Below are positions 10,553 to 20,068 of a DNA stretch of 64,000 bases, in pieces. Under the pieces are notes generated by a model. That model saw only the letters and a list, made by a program, of their open reading frames with translations. It searched no databases and had not been told where the DNA came from. This DNA is from Notolepis coatsorum (Eukaryota > Chordata > Actinopteri > Aulopiformes > Paralepididae): the NCBI GenBank assembly GCA_963971535.1, contig OZ020599.1:98356356-98420355 (forward strand), read 5' to 3'. The first letter of the stretch is position 1. Each line of letters opens with the position of its first letter. The position numbers and the translations under genes are program-made.

Positions 10553-10643
10553 TCATTAATTCATTCATTCATTCATTCATTCATTCAATCATTCATTCAT
10601 TCATTCATTCATTCATTCATTCATTCATTCATTCATTCATTCA
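10553..10643 (+). repeat. (ATTC)n tail of LINE copy E
   Basis: About 22 tandem ATTC units, with one imperfect unit near 10587, follow the 'aataaagttttcatt' end of the 3' UTR. The tail has probably expanded as a microsatellite. Confidence 0.9.
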
Positions 10644-10680
10644 TGACATACATGACATACAGATAGACAGTGCTACATCT
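10644..10680 (-). mobile_element. LINE family 1 copy L, segment 2 of 3
   Basis: The 3' UTR block 'gacatacatgacatacagat' to 'gctacatct' continues segment 1 (6733-6883). It stops at a poly(T), where the SINE-containing insertion begins. The last 13 bases are one copy of that insertion's target duplication. Confidence 0.7.
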
Positions 10681-12178
10681 TTTTTTTTTATCCACTTTTT
10701 CTCCCATTTTCTATTTTTCTCCCATCCCAATTTTCATATCGTCCAATTCAACCCTCCCCTGTCTTTGAACGCTGTTTCTTGCCTCCCACAAGCCGGCTGC
10801 AATGTGGACTAAGTCATACATAGCACGAGTCCCCACTCCCCTCCGATACTAGAGGTAATAGCCGTCGCATCTTTTCAGTGGCGTCCTTTCACTAAAAGGC
10901 AAGGTAGGGCGAGGAGGGGGGGGGGGGGGGGGGTGAATGGTGGATTTTTTTTGTCAAATCAGTTGTGCAATAGTCACTTTTGGTGAGTTGTTTCTATACA
11001 ATTCAGTTATATGACATTTAGGTATGACACAGGACTACACAAGCATTTTTAGAATGCAGAATGTAATATCATAACTGTCTATTACTTTTCTTGCAATTGA
11101 GCCAATTTTCCTTAGGTACGGTTTTGAGGTGTGTGTTCAACAGAATGTAGTATCAAAAACACATTCACAAAAAGTATGGGTTACTGAATGCTGAACTGCA
11201 CTATTATAATCACTAAGCCAGACCTTACCTGTGTCCCTGTATCACTTGTCTCTGCTGCCCTTTGATAAAAAAAAAAACTCCCTATGTCCATTTTCCTTTT
11301 TTTTGGGCATATTTCAGTTAGTCACAGCAAAAGTCACCTAGTAAAAGTGAGATAATTGACAATATCAAAACATGCTAGGGCTGTACCGAATAGTTCGAAG
11401 CTTCGTTCATAATGTTGACATTCGAATTCTAAATCAACATAAAAAATTGTAAAAAAAAAAAAAAAAAAATTACATACCAAATTTTGCCATACCAAATGGA
11501 CACCCCTGCCTGTGTGATGCCCACTAAAAGTGGTATCACGTTAATATCTTTAGATTATGTGTCAAAACAGTGTGAACATATTGGTACAGGATTACCTCCA
11601 TCAGAAACAAGGTAGAACAGTCATTTATATGTAATGGGAGACATTAACATAATTTGGTCAATAGGTGGCAGTATAGGACTGGTGTTTAGTGGCTTCGCCT
11701 TCCAGGGAACCGTACTTTGTGCTTAGGGACGCACGAGGCAACCTCAGTTTCACAACCGGGAGGACCCAGAGTCAGTAACATCGTGTCTGCACCTTCCTTT
11801 GTCAAATGACTAACTACAACCTGTTTCATAGGTTAAACATATATCTGCTATCAGGTGCCATATCCTGGTACCTGTAACACCTGCGCGGCTCGATCTTTCA
11901 GCGTCGGGGGTCTGGGCTTTGGAGGGGCCCCGCCCCTGTCGCTTCTTGATTCTACTGCGCAGGCGCACCAACCGACCTGTAGGAGTCGCTGTCCACAACA
12001 CCCAATCCCCACCCTTCAGTTTCCCTCCCCGTAATACGGCCAATGTGTATTACTGTGGACGACCAGCTAAACTGAAAGCAATGTGGAGAGCGGGGCTCGA
12101 ACAGGAGGCATCCTGTTCGAGCCTAGTCTCCATCATTCGTTGCGAGCGCCTTGCCCACTGCGCCACGTAGCCGCCCGG
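10681..12178 (-). mobile_element. tRNA-headed SINE with a large internal insertion
   Basis: Read on the - strand, it starts at 12178 with a tRNA-like head: box A-like 'tggcgcagtgggc' and box B-like 'gttcgag' near 12088-12170. The SINE body follows (11920-12060) and the element ends in poly(A) (poly-T at 10681-10690). It is flanked by copies of 'cagtactgctacatct' (12179-12194, and 10668-10680 with three bases missing). The middle (about 10850-11900) is not SINE and must be another insertion. It starts near 'cagtggcg' at 10879, which resembles a hAT end, but I could not pair it with a right end. Poly-G and poly-A runs occur inside (10915-10932, 11449-11469). Confidence 0.65.
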
Positions 12179-12498
12179 CAGTACTGCTACATCTATACAT
12201 TTATGACATACGAGATTTGCAAATACAGTACTGTTTGTGATACAAAAAAAGTCCAGAAAAGAGAGTATACGTTTGACGTAAAAACTGTAAATTGGGGGAG
12301 GTTGGGTAGGTGGGGTGGGGTTGGGTCGGTGGGGGGGGGATCTGTACATTGGAGGTGGTTGGGTGGGTGGGGGGGGGGGGGGTAGGACGGGTGGGTGGGT
12401 GGGGGACACTGTACAACTGTACAAGCAAAACCGTACATTGGAATATTGACAAAACCATACTTGGTAATTTACTGTACATTGGAGGGGGTTGGGTTAGG
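12179..12498 (-). mobile_element. LINE family 1 copy L, segment 3 of 3
   Basis: The 3' UTR resumes at 'cagtactgctacatct' and runs through the T/G-rich block (12290-12410), which is diagnostic of the AATC-tailed subfamily. It ends at 'ggttgggttaggat', where an (ATGT)n microsatellite takes over. No ORF part remains. Confidence 0.75.
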
Positions 12499-12628
12499 AT
12501 GTGTATGTATGTATGTATGTATGTATGTATGTATGTATGTATGTATGTATGTATGTATGTATGTATGTATGTATGTATGTATGTATGTATGTATGTATGT
12601 ATGTATGTATGTATGTATGTATGTATAT
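12499..12628. repeat. (ATGT)n microsatellite
   Basis: About 32 uninterrupted 4-bp units. Open frames here (repeated MYVC / HTYI) are products of the repeat and not genes. Confidence 0.95.
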
Positions 12629-12636
12629 TAGTATAC

Positions 12637-14721
12637 TTTTTTTTTTTTTTGTATTTTATTTTTTTATTCTTTTTTAAACATAACATAAAATTAGACACAC
12701 AAGCATTAACAGTAAACATCCAATGAAATCACCATTTAAATAAATGTAGTATACGAGATATATACCTAATACTTGCTATCTAATACCCTACATACATATG
12801 CTCTCGCTCGCTCACCCCCCCCGGACCCCCACTTGGATAATCCATCCATTATCATTCGTTCCTAACCAGGCACTACAATTCATATGCTAGCTTTTATTCT
12901 CTCCACCACTTCTAACCAGATTGCAATTTTGGTTTCACTGACACCTAAAATTCTTGCTGTAGATATTTCTAGATAAATCACATCGAGATATGTAAGAACC
13001 CATACCTTCCGACACATTTTTTCCGGTTGAAACCATCGTGATGCTATCAGCTTTTTAGCCGCTACCAGATAAAACTAGTCTCTTTAGCTGTATAGGAGCT
13101 GCAAACTGAAAAACATCATTCAACAGCAATACAGAGGGGTGTACAGCTATGTTCAGAAATAAGAAATTTGATAATTGCTGGGACACTTCTTTCCAGAATA
13201 TCTTAACTGGTGGGCAATCCCAATACATGTGCATAAATGTACCCTCATCCCCATTTGTACATAAGGAACATCTAGAGTCTTGTTTAAGTCCCATTCTGTT
13301 CAATCTGATAGGAGTCAGGTATGTCCTATGAATATAATTTAAGATTAATTTGTTGATGGTCCGGGTTACGTGACGCAATTCGAACGTTTGCCCAGGCTTC
13401 TTGCCAATCAAATTTTATTTCCAAGTCTGGTATATCCCTCCTCCAGACTGAGTCTAGGGGGAGGATTCCATACGAGGATGTTAGTAAGTGATGATAAAAA
13501 TCAGATACAAAACCTCTCGATGTCTCTCTTTCATAGAAGAATTTGTGATATCTGTGGTGCTCAATTGGTATCCTTAATGGGACTCCATGAGCCTTCAAAC
13601 ATTCCAATAACTGTGCGTAAAAATAATATGTGGAACTGGTGAGATTACATTTTTTATGTATGTCTTTATAGCTACAAAACCCCCGTTTGTTGAAAACATC
13701 TCCTAATGTGTGTATGCCCTGCTTTTCCCATTTAGGGTATCTTATAGGTCGTTTTCCAATCAGGAGTGCATTGTTATTGAATAGGGGAGTATGACTATGC
13801 CATTTATGTTGGTTAGAATATTTGTTTTGTGTTTCACGCCATATCCGGATCACATGAGTAATAAGGGGGCCAAATTTCAATTCGCATTGCTTAATTGATA
13901 ATATGGTGTATACTATGTCCTGCAGTCTATGTGGTGCTACTATATTTTCTTCTAAGTTTCTCCAGGATACAGATGCTTGGGAATCAAACCAGGTTGTCAG
14001 TGGTCTTAAAGAGTACGCTTTAAAATAGTGGTAAAAATCTGGAAATGCCATACCTCCGTCGGCTTTGTTTCTCTGTGCGGTGGATCTTTTTATACGTGGA
14101 GGTTTGTTATTCCAAATACATTTGTATGCGGTGGAGTGTAATTTTTTCCAGTAACCATCAGGAGGGGGTAACGGTAACATTGAGCTAATGAAGTTGATTC
14201 TAGGTAAAACATCCATCTTAACTATTGATACCCGTGCCTGTACTGAGTTTTTAAGTTTGGACCACCTGTCAAAGTCGTATTTGATCTTATCTTGGAATTT
14301 TATGTAATTGTACTTCACCGTTTGGCTTATAGTAGGGAATACTTCAACTCCAAAACATCTGGAGTGTTTAACCATTGGTATTTTTTCTGGAGGGAGTATA
14401 TTCTTTGCAGGGGCATTAAGTGGAAGGAAGGCAGACTTTGGCCAATTTATCCTAAATCCAGATAGATTACCAAAATCATTGAAGTGATCGGGTTTTGCAT
14501 GAACAATATTACGTCGTCCGCATATAAACTAATATGATGTTGTGTGCCCTTGATTTCTATTGGTTCTATGGATTGGGATTGTCTTATATATTGTGCTAAA
14601 GGCTCTAGTGATAAAGCGAATAGTCCGGGACTAAGAGGGCAACCCTGTCTAGCAGAGCGCGATATCGGAAAGATTTCAGAGGTGATTATACCTGTTGTAA
14701 TCATGGCCGATGGGTCTTTGT
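12637..14721 (-). mobile_element. L1-clade LINE, 5'-truncated
   Basis: A poly(T) at 12637-12650 is the poly(A) of a minus-strand insertion. The body encodes the RT and C-terminal parts of an L1/Tx1-type ORF2. The flanks 'attagtatac' (12627-12636) and 'attagtctatac' (14722-14733) look like a target duplication with a 2-bp difference. This is a different LINE clade from family 1, which ends in a 4-bp tandem repeat instead of poly(A). Confidence 0.8.
13055..14721 (-). pseudogene. L1 ORF2 remnant (reverse transcriptase and C-terminal region)
   Basis: On the - strand, 14704-14500 gives RQGCPLSPGLFALSLEPLA and SLYADDVILFM, the L1 RT block with the YADD catalytic motif. After frameshifts, 14375-13326 is open for 349 codons with RVSIVKMDVLPRINFI and the ADGGMAFPDFYHYFKAYSL block typical of the L1 region after the RT. 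13411-13055 continues with a Cys-rich segment (CSLCTNGDEGTFMHMYWDCP), the L1 C-terminal zinc-knuckle-like motif. The endonuclease is missing through truncation. Frame changes at about 13360 and 14400 make it non-functional. Confidence 0.85.
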
Positions 14722-14786
14722 ATTAGTCTATACTATTTAAATTCAAGGGCGTAGATTTGGTTTCAACATTGGGGGGGGGGGCTTTA

Positions 14787-15182
14787 AAACCCTTTCACTG
14801 CCACACGACAGAAGGTTAACCCTTTACTATCACACAACCGACTCAAACAAAGCTTGTAGCAACGTTGCAAGCCATAGTAGGAACTATTTGACCCAACGGT
14901 TCCCGTTTTATCTGGAGCATCATGCATTAAAACCCTTTCACTGCCACACGACAGAAGGTTAACCCTTTACGACCGTCGGTTGTGTGATAGTAAAGGGTTA
15001 ACCATCTGTCGTGTGGCAGTGAACGGGTTACCGTCGGTTGTGTGATAGTAAAGGGTTAACCTTCTGTCGTGTGGCAGTGAAAGGGTTAACCGGCTGTCGT
15101 GTGGCAGTGAAAGGGTTAACCTTCTGTGTATTGTCGCAGTGAAAGGGTTAACCGTTTGGTGATGCAGCAGTGAAAGGGTTAA
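14787..15182. repeat. TTAA-phased 30-bp satellite array 1
   Basis: Units read 'ccctttcactgccacacgac' plus 'agaagg', separated by GGTTAACC or TTAA, and occur in both orientations. The first unit is at 14788-14815. After a 90-bp interruption (14838-14928, duplicated at 20555-20655) the inverted units run 14985-15182. A related array lies in ILRUN intron 4 (35264-35800). Confidence 0.8.
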
Positions 15183-16145
15183 GTGGAGGGTCTAGGCCCC
15201 CTCCCCCAGGACATTTTGAGTAGCACTTAATTTCCTGCATTCTGGTGTAGGCTATAGCCTACTTTTCTGCACCAATTTGTGCATTTTCTGCATCAATTCA
15301 TGGTGGAAATGTCAAGTCAAGTCAAGTCAAATTGATTTGTATAGCCCAAAATCACAACAAGTTGCCTCGACTGGCTTCACAGGTCAACAAGTAACATCAC
15401 AATAGATCCACAATTAAATAAAAAAAAAAAATATTTTTAAATCCACAAACACCCCCAGACTTTCCCCAATGAAGATAAGGAGCAACTCGCTGAAACTTAG
15501 CAATAGGAAGAAGAAAAAAAAGGGAGAAACCTCAGATGGGCAATTTAAAGGGGATCCTCCATCAGGCTGTCCATGTTATATGGGTGTTGCTATGGATAGA
15601 ATGGTGGATAATAGAAATTGGTATGTATAATTTGTCTTAAATTTTTTTTTAAGACAAATTAAGGTTAAAATAATAATAGAAATAAGAGCAATAAAGCATA
15701 GGAATACAAGCGCTGGTATGATGGAATATGATGATGAACCCCCACGGTCACTATCCCCAGGGGGCAGGACAACCACTCAGATCCAGTTGAAGTAGAGTGG
15801 GCACGGTTTGACCATCTAGGGTCTAGGCCAAACTGAGGACAGCAGAGAAGAGAACCACCGCGCCAGTGGTGCTCTGATCTAGTTTGATGTAGAACAGCCG
15901 CTGCAATCGACATTGGAGGCCACATCGAGGACGGCACAGGGTAGATCACACCCCCTTGACAGGCGCAACGGGGCAGGACCAGGGCTGGCGTATATAAGCT
16001 GTGTGCCTGCATATCATCACACAGGCACTCGAGACATCCCTTCACAGAGAAACAGAGACAGGGGTTAGAAGACAGACATCCTGACTATGTTTATATCTAC
16101 CCTGCTAGATTGTTCAGGCTCGAGTTAGGTAGGCCTGAAAAAAGC
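15183..16145. other. Repeat-like region, probable minus-strand retroposon 3' part
   Basis: A short direct repeat 'gtcaagtcaagtcaagtcaa' at 15308-15330 followed by 'attgatttgtatagcccaaa' resembles the tail and 3' end of a minus-strand fish retroposon. Further right, 15460-15560 (rich in AAG runs) looks like part of the same 3' UTR. I see no coding sequence. The boundary with the L2 remnant at 16310 is unclear. Confidence 0.45.
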
Positions 16146-16307
16146 AATATGAATTGAAAATGGGGGACCCTGATGTAAACAAGACAAATGTCTTTCTCTG
16201 GTCTGCATCCCCTTAACATTGTGTGTATTGAGCCGTACTGTATTGTACCCATTCTGCAATCTGTTAAATAAAGTTTTCATTCATTCATTCATTCATTCAT
16301 TCATTCA
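16146..16307 (+). mobile_element. LINE family 1, 3'-end-only copy with ATTC tail
   Basis: It runs from 'atgaattgaaaatggggg' to 'gttaaataaagttttc' and then (ATTC)n (16278-16307). It belongs to the ATTC-tailed subfamily (copies E and K) and interrupts the L2-clade remnant. Confidence 0.8.
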
Positions 16308-16309
16308 AG

Positions 16310-18065
16310 CACATTACAGTAATCTAGTCGTGATGAGACAAACGCATGAATTAAGGTTTTGGTGTTGGCCATGGTTAATTTAAAAATAGGACAGATTTTT
16401 GCGATATTACGGAGATGAAAGAAGGCAACATTTTGAATATGTGCTTTAAATGAGAGGGAGGAATAAAAAATTACTCCAAGGTCTTTTATGGTGGTCGGTG
16501 GAGCTCTGAGAGACAGGTATTGAATTTGAGAGAGATGTCCTCAAACACGCCTCTCTGATTTGGGGGGCCAACGACTAGCATCTCAGTTTTATCTGCGTTA
16601 AGTAGCAGAAGATTTAGCGACGTCCAGTTTTTAATGGCAAACAGGCAAATTTGTGTATAATATCGCATATATTAGCATATAAAACGCAAATAGTAATGGG
16701 CTCAGGACATAACCTTGTGGGACACCACATTGCACTTTGAAGGTCTCAGATGTTAAATCATTATAGACCACGTCCACAGTGTGTTGATTGATTGAAAACT
16801 TTATTAACAGATTGCAGAATGGGTACAATACAGTACGGCTCAATACACACAATTGTTAATGGTATGCAGACCAGAGAAAGACTTTTGTCTTGTTTACATC
16901 AGGGTCCCCCATTTTCAATTCATCAAGACATTTATGACATACACAACATACAGGTACTGTTATATTTGTGACATACAAGATATGCAAATATACAGTACTG
17001 TTAAACAGAGATCCTAACAGAAAATACATGTGAGGGGGAGGAAACTGTACATTTGGAGGGGGTGGGAGGGGTTTGGACCTTTACAGGGGCCAGTTTCGAG
17101 TTGCAGCCTCCCGTAGGTGCTTTTTGAGAGCGGTTTTGAAGGTGGGTAGGGATTCACATTATTTTACGGCTGTGGGTAGGGCGTTCCACATTGATGTGGC
17201 ATAATTGCTAAACGTGTTTAGTCCCTTGTTTGTGCCGAATCTGGGTTGAACATGATTTGTGGAACTTCCTCTGGTGTTGTGGTCGTGGTATTCACTGACC
17301 TTTGGGCAGTATTTCGACTTGTGGTGTAGTGCATCTTGTAGACCAGGCCCATTGCAAGTTGCTGTACTCTGTTGTCTACTCTAAGCTATCCTAGGTTGTC
17401 AAAATGGGCAGGGGTGAGGTGGGTTTTAGGAGTAAGGTCAAATAGTCTGACCAGTTTGTTTTGTGATGTTTGTAATCTTGTTTTTAGTGCCTTTGAGGTG
17501 CTTTGGTACCATGAGGTACAATCATAGTCATAGTACCCTTGAATGAGTGCTCCTGTTAGAGTCTTCAGGGTATTCTTGTTTACCAGAGAGGAGATCCGGT
17601 ACAAGAATCTTGTTGTTCTGTTGGTCAAATAAGATGTAAAGCAAGCGAGTGCGTGACCCTGAATGCCAAGGTGATTCTCAAGCCAACTCAAAAGAGTGGA
17701 GTGGTCAACAGTGTCAAAGGCTGCACTGAGGTTAAGCAGTAAGAGCACAGAGGTTGAGTTAAAGTTGAGAGAAAGGTCTTTTGTGACTTTATTGAGAGCC
17801 GTTTCAGTGGAGTGGGAGGTTCTAAAGCCAGATTGAAAAGATTTGTGAAGGTTGATACTTGATAGATGGTCAGTGAGTTGCGTTGCGATGATCTGTTCTA
17901 ATATTTTGGATAAGAAGGGAAGATTGGAGATGGGTCTGTGATTTTTCAAAATGAGTGGGTCGAGGTTCGTTTTTTTATATAGCGGTTTAGTGACATGTTG
18001 AAAATGTTAAGTAAGGTGGGACCTAAAGTTTGGAGAAGTAAGCGAGCAGGTTGAGGGTTTAGCCG
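16310..18065 (-). mobile_element. L2-clade LINE remnant, split by a family 1 insertion
   Basis: On the - strand, 17949-17619 encodes HRPISNLPFLSKILEQ, FQSGFRTSHSTETAL and LNLSAAFDTVDHS, the L2-type RT fingers and palm. After the inserted family 1 copy (16785-17618) it resumes with FKVQCGVPQGYVLSPLLF (16784-16690). It then gives LLLNADKTEMLVVG and KDLGVIFYSSLSFKAHI with SSRLDYCNV (to 16313). The FADD block seems to be deleted. Order and motifs are those of the L2 clade. Confidence 0.8.
16785..17618 (-). mobile_element. LINE family 1 copy H nested in the L2 remnant
   Basis: An ATTG tail (16785-16793), the 3' UTR and the C-terminal coding part up to 'FLYRISSL' (17610) are inserted between L2 'SYLTNRTT' and 'HTVDVVYNDL'. 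By chance the family 1 frame joins the L2 frame, giving a 187-codon open chimera at 17386-17949. Confidence 0.82.
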
Positions 18066-18880
18066 TACCAACCAATTATGAGGAAAAAACACTATGTAGT
18101 ATGTACCTCTTTTGTCTTTCATAAAATTAGCTATATTTTTTTAGGGGACAATTTGACCTCTTCTCAATATTGAAGGGGATATGTCTCCTGCAACCCCCCT
18201 AAATATGATATATATTATGTAAACCTCAGTCAGCCGTTCGTAGGCCACATCGATGGTCAGATAAAAGGTGATGAAAAAAAAGACTGCTGCAATACATATC
18301 AAAATGGTAAAGATAAGATAAGAAAAGACAAGAAAAGATAAGATATTCCTTTATTGATCTTCTTTCATTATCAAATGATGGTAAATCCAGAGCATGTAAA
18401 ATAGACATCTGGTGGATTTTGACTGCAGCATCAGCTCACCTTAATATAGGCCTAAACTCTTCCCGCTCCCTATTAGCCTACACAGCCTATGTGCCTCATA
18501 CATGGCCTGATTGTCCCTTGATTAAAAAATACTCTGCTACAATACACATTGTTATTATGTTTATTTTGCTGTAGCCTATGGCCAGATAGTTGTTTAAAAT
18601 CGTTTTTATTTTGAAGGCAAAACCTCTCAGTAGGAAGTACAAATGAATGCTTAATTCAGTTGGCTTGACATAGTTGTCCAGTGGCCACTCCACCACGAGT
18701 CAGACACAAAATATAAACAATACTCCCACCTGCTGGATTTTCAGCAGACAACAAACATGACACTCCCTCTGAAATCTGCATACAAAAACATCTCAATAAA
18801 AATAAGAATAGAATAGCATGAGATAGCCTATTTTGAAAAAAGGTCGCTATTCGACAACAACCCAAAACAACTACTGCACC
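18066..18880. other. Mostly unassigned sequence with one retroposon tail
   Basis: At 18305-18365, AAGAT-rich repeats followed by 'attcctttattgatctt' look like the tail of a minus-strand retroposon. A plus-strand relative is at 31005-31052 ('gatcaataaaggaatatctt' plus ATCTT repeats). Nothing coding is seen. Confidence 0.5.
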
Positions 18881-18881
18881 C

Positions 18882-19431
18882 TAATGTGGAACGCCCTACC
18901 CAAAGCTGCAAAGGAATGTGAATCACTACCCACTTTCAAAAACACTCTAAAAAAACACCTACGGGAGACTGCAATTCTAAACTGGCCTCTGTAAATGTCC
19001 TAACACAACCCCCCCCCCCCCCCCCCCCAATGTACAGTAAATGACCAAGTATGGTCTTGTCAATATTCCAATGTACAGTTTTGCTTGTTCAGTTGTACAG
19101 TGTCCCCCACCCACTCCTCCTACCCAACCTCCTCCAATGTACAGTTTCTATGTCAAATGTATACTCTCTTTTCTTGACTCTTTTTGTATCACAAACAGTA
19201 CTGTATTTGCAAATCTGGTATGTCATAAATGTATAGATGTAGCAGTACTGTCTATCTGTCGTGTATGTCATATATGTTATGATGAATTGAAAATGGGGGA
19301 CCCTGATGTAAACAAGACAAAAGTCTTTCTCTGGTCTGCATCCCCTTAACAATTGTGTGTATTGAGCTGTACTGTACCCATTCTGCAATCTGTTAATAAA
19401 GTGTTCAATCAATCAATCAATCAATCAATCA
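18882..19431 (+). mobile_element. LINE family 1, 5'-truncated copy upstream of ILRUN
   Basis: It begins in the C-terminal coding part (WNALPKAAKECESLPTF-like, 18884-18990), has a poly-C stretch at 19010-19028, then the 3' UTR, and ends in an AATC tail at 19408-19431. It lies about 470 bp upstream of the ILRUN start codon, in the same orientation. Confidence 0.83.
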
Positions 19432-19679
19432 AACCTCATTTTTGCATTTAGAAACTTTGCATTTTGTACTTCATTGTTTGCCTTTTGTACTTTAGGTTGC
19501 ACTTTAGTTTGTATATTGTATATTTGTATAGTGTTTGGACTTTATTCTTTTTCACTGTATGAAGCACATTCTCCGGGGTTCACACAGAACCAAGCATTTC
19601 ACTGTAATGTACATGATCATGATGTACCTTATCTTATAGTTATAATGTGACCAATAAAACAAAACTTGAAACTTAAAAT
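19432..19679 (+). repeat. Retroposon-like 3' end upstream of ILRUN
   Basis: The stretch is T-rich and contains 'gcatttcactgtaatgtaca' and 'gaccaataaaac', ending in 'cttgaaactt'. This is the usual look of a fish LINE 3' terminus. Family not determined. Confidence 0.45.
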
Positions 19680-19904
19680 GTGTGCACGTCCTGCGTAAAG
19701 CCGCGCTCCGCTGCCCCCCCTGAACACACCCGGGGGGCGGGTTGACGCAGCGCAGCGCGCCGCCAGCAGCAGCAGCAGCAGGTACCACAGCGCTCACTAC
19801 AGATCATGCGCACTCGCGTTGTTGTTGAGTTTGTTATGACAAGTCGAGGCCTCGGACTAAAGTAGGAAAGAAGAAGGAACCCCCCTCTGTCTCTGTCCGC
19901 GACG
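19680..19904 (+). promoter_or_regulatory. ilrun: CpG-rich promoter and 5' UTR of ILRUN
   Basis: Base composition changes sharply at about 19685 from AT-rich repeat to CpG-rich sequence, which continues past exon 1 to about 20100. It contains runs such as 'gcgcagcgcgccgccagcag'. No TATA box is visible. This is the expected CpG-island promoter of a broadly expressed gene; the transcription start is not resolvable by eye. Confidence 0.7.
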
Positions 19905-20068
19905 ATGGAGGGCATGGATCTGGACCTGGACCTGGACCAGGAGCTCATGCAGAAGTTCAGCTGCATGGGGACGACAGATAAAGACATCCTCATCTCGGAG
20001 TTCCAGAGGCTGCTGGGCTTTCAACTCAACCCCGCCGGATGCGCCTTCTTCCTGGACATGACCAACTG
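19905..20068 (+). CDS. ilrun: ILRUN exon 1 (coding part)
   Basis: The ATG at 19905 is preceded by an in-context 'gcgacg' and opens MEGMDLDLDLDQELMQ. Compared with human (MEGMDVDLDPELMQ) there is a short extra Asp-Leu repeat. The exon ends in phase 2 within W55 at the donor gtgagc (20069). Confidence 0.95.

Larger units (their letters stand above)
6884..10643 (+). mobile_element. LINE family 1 copy E, near full-length but decayed
   Basis: The longest family member in 5'-3' direction. It carries a proline-rich leader and the endonuclease start 'HLNTNSLRPK' near 7020-7060, the rest of the endonuclease (7436-8000), the RT (8217-9600), the C-terminal region to 10154, a 3' UTR to 10545 and an (ATTC)n tail. 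A 240-bp plus-strand fragment of the same family interrupts it at 7193-7432. The tail is ATTC rather than AATC, and the 3' UTR matches copy K (40165-41435) better than copy B, so E and K form a subfamily. It interrupts the minus-strand copy L. Confidence 0.85.

Noticed and set aside
12201..12726. Frames with repeated MYVC or HTYI
   Set aside because: Translation of the (ATGT)n microsatellite and the LINE 3' UTR.
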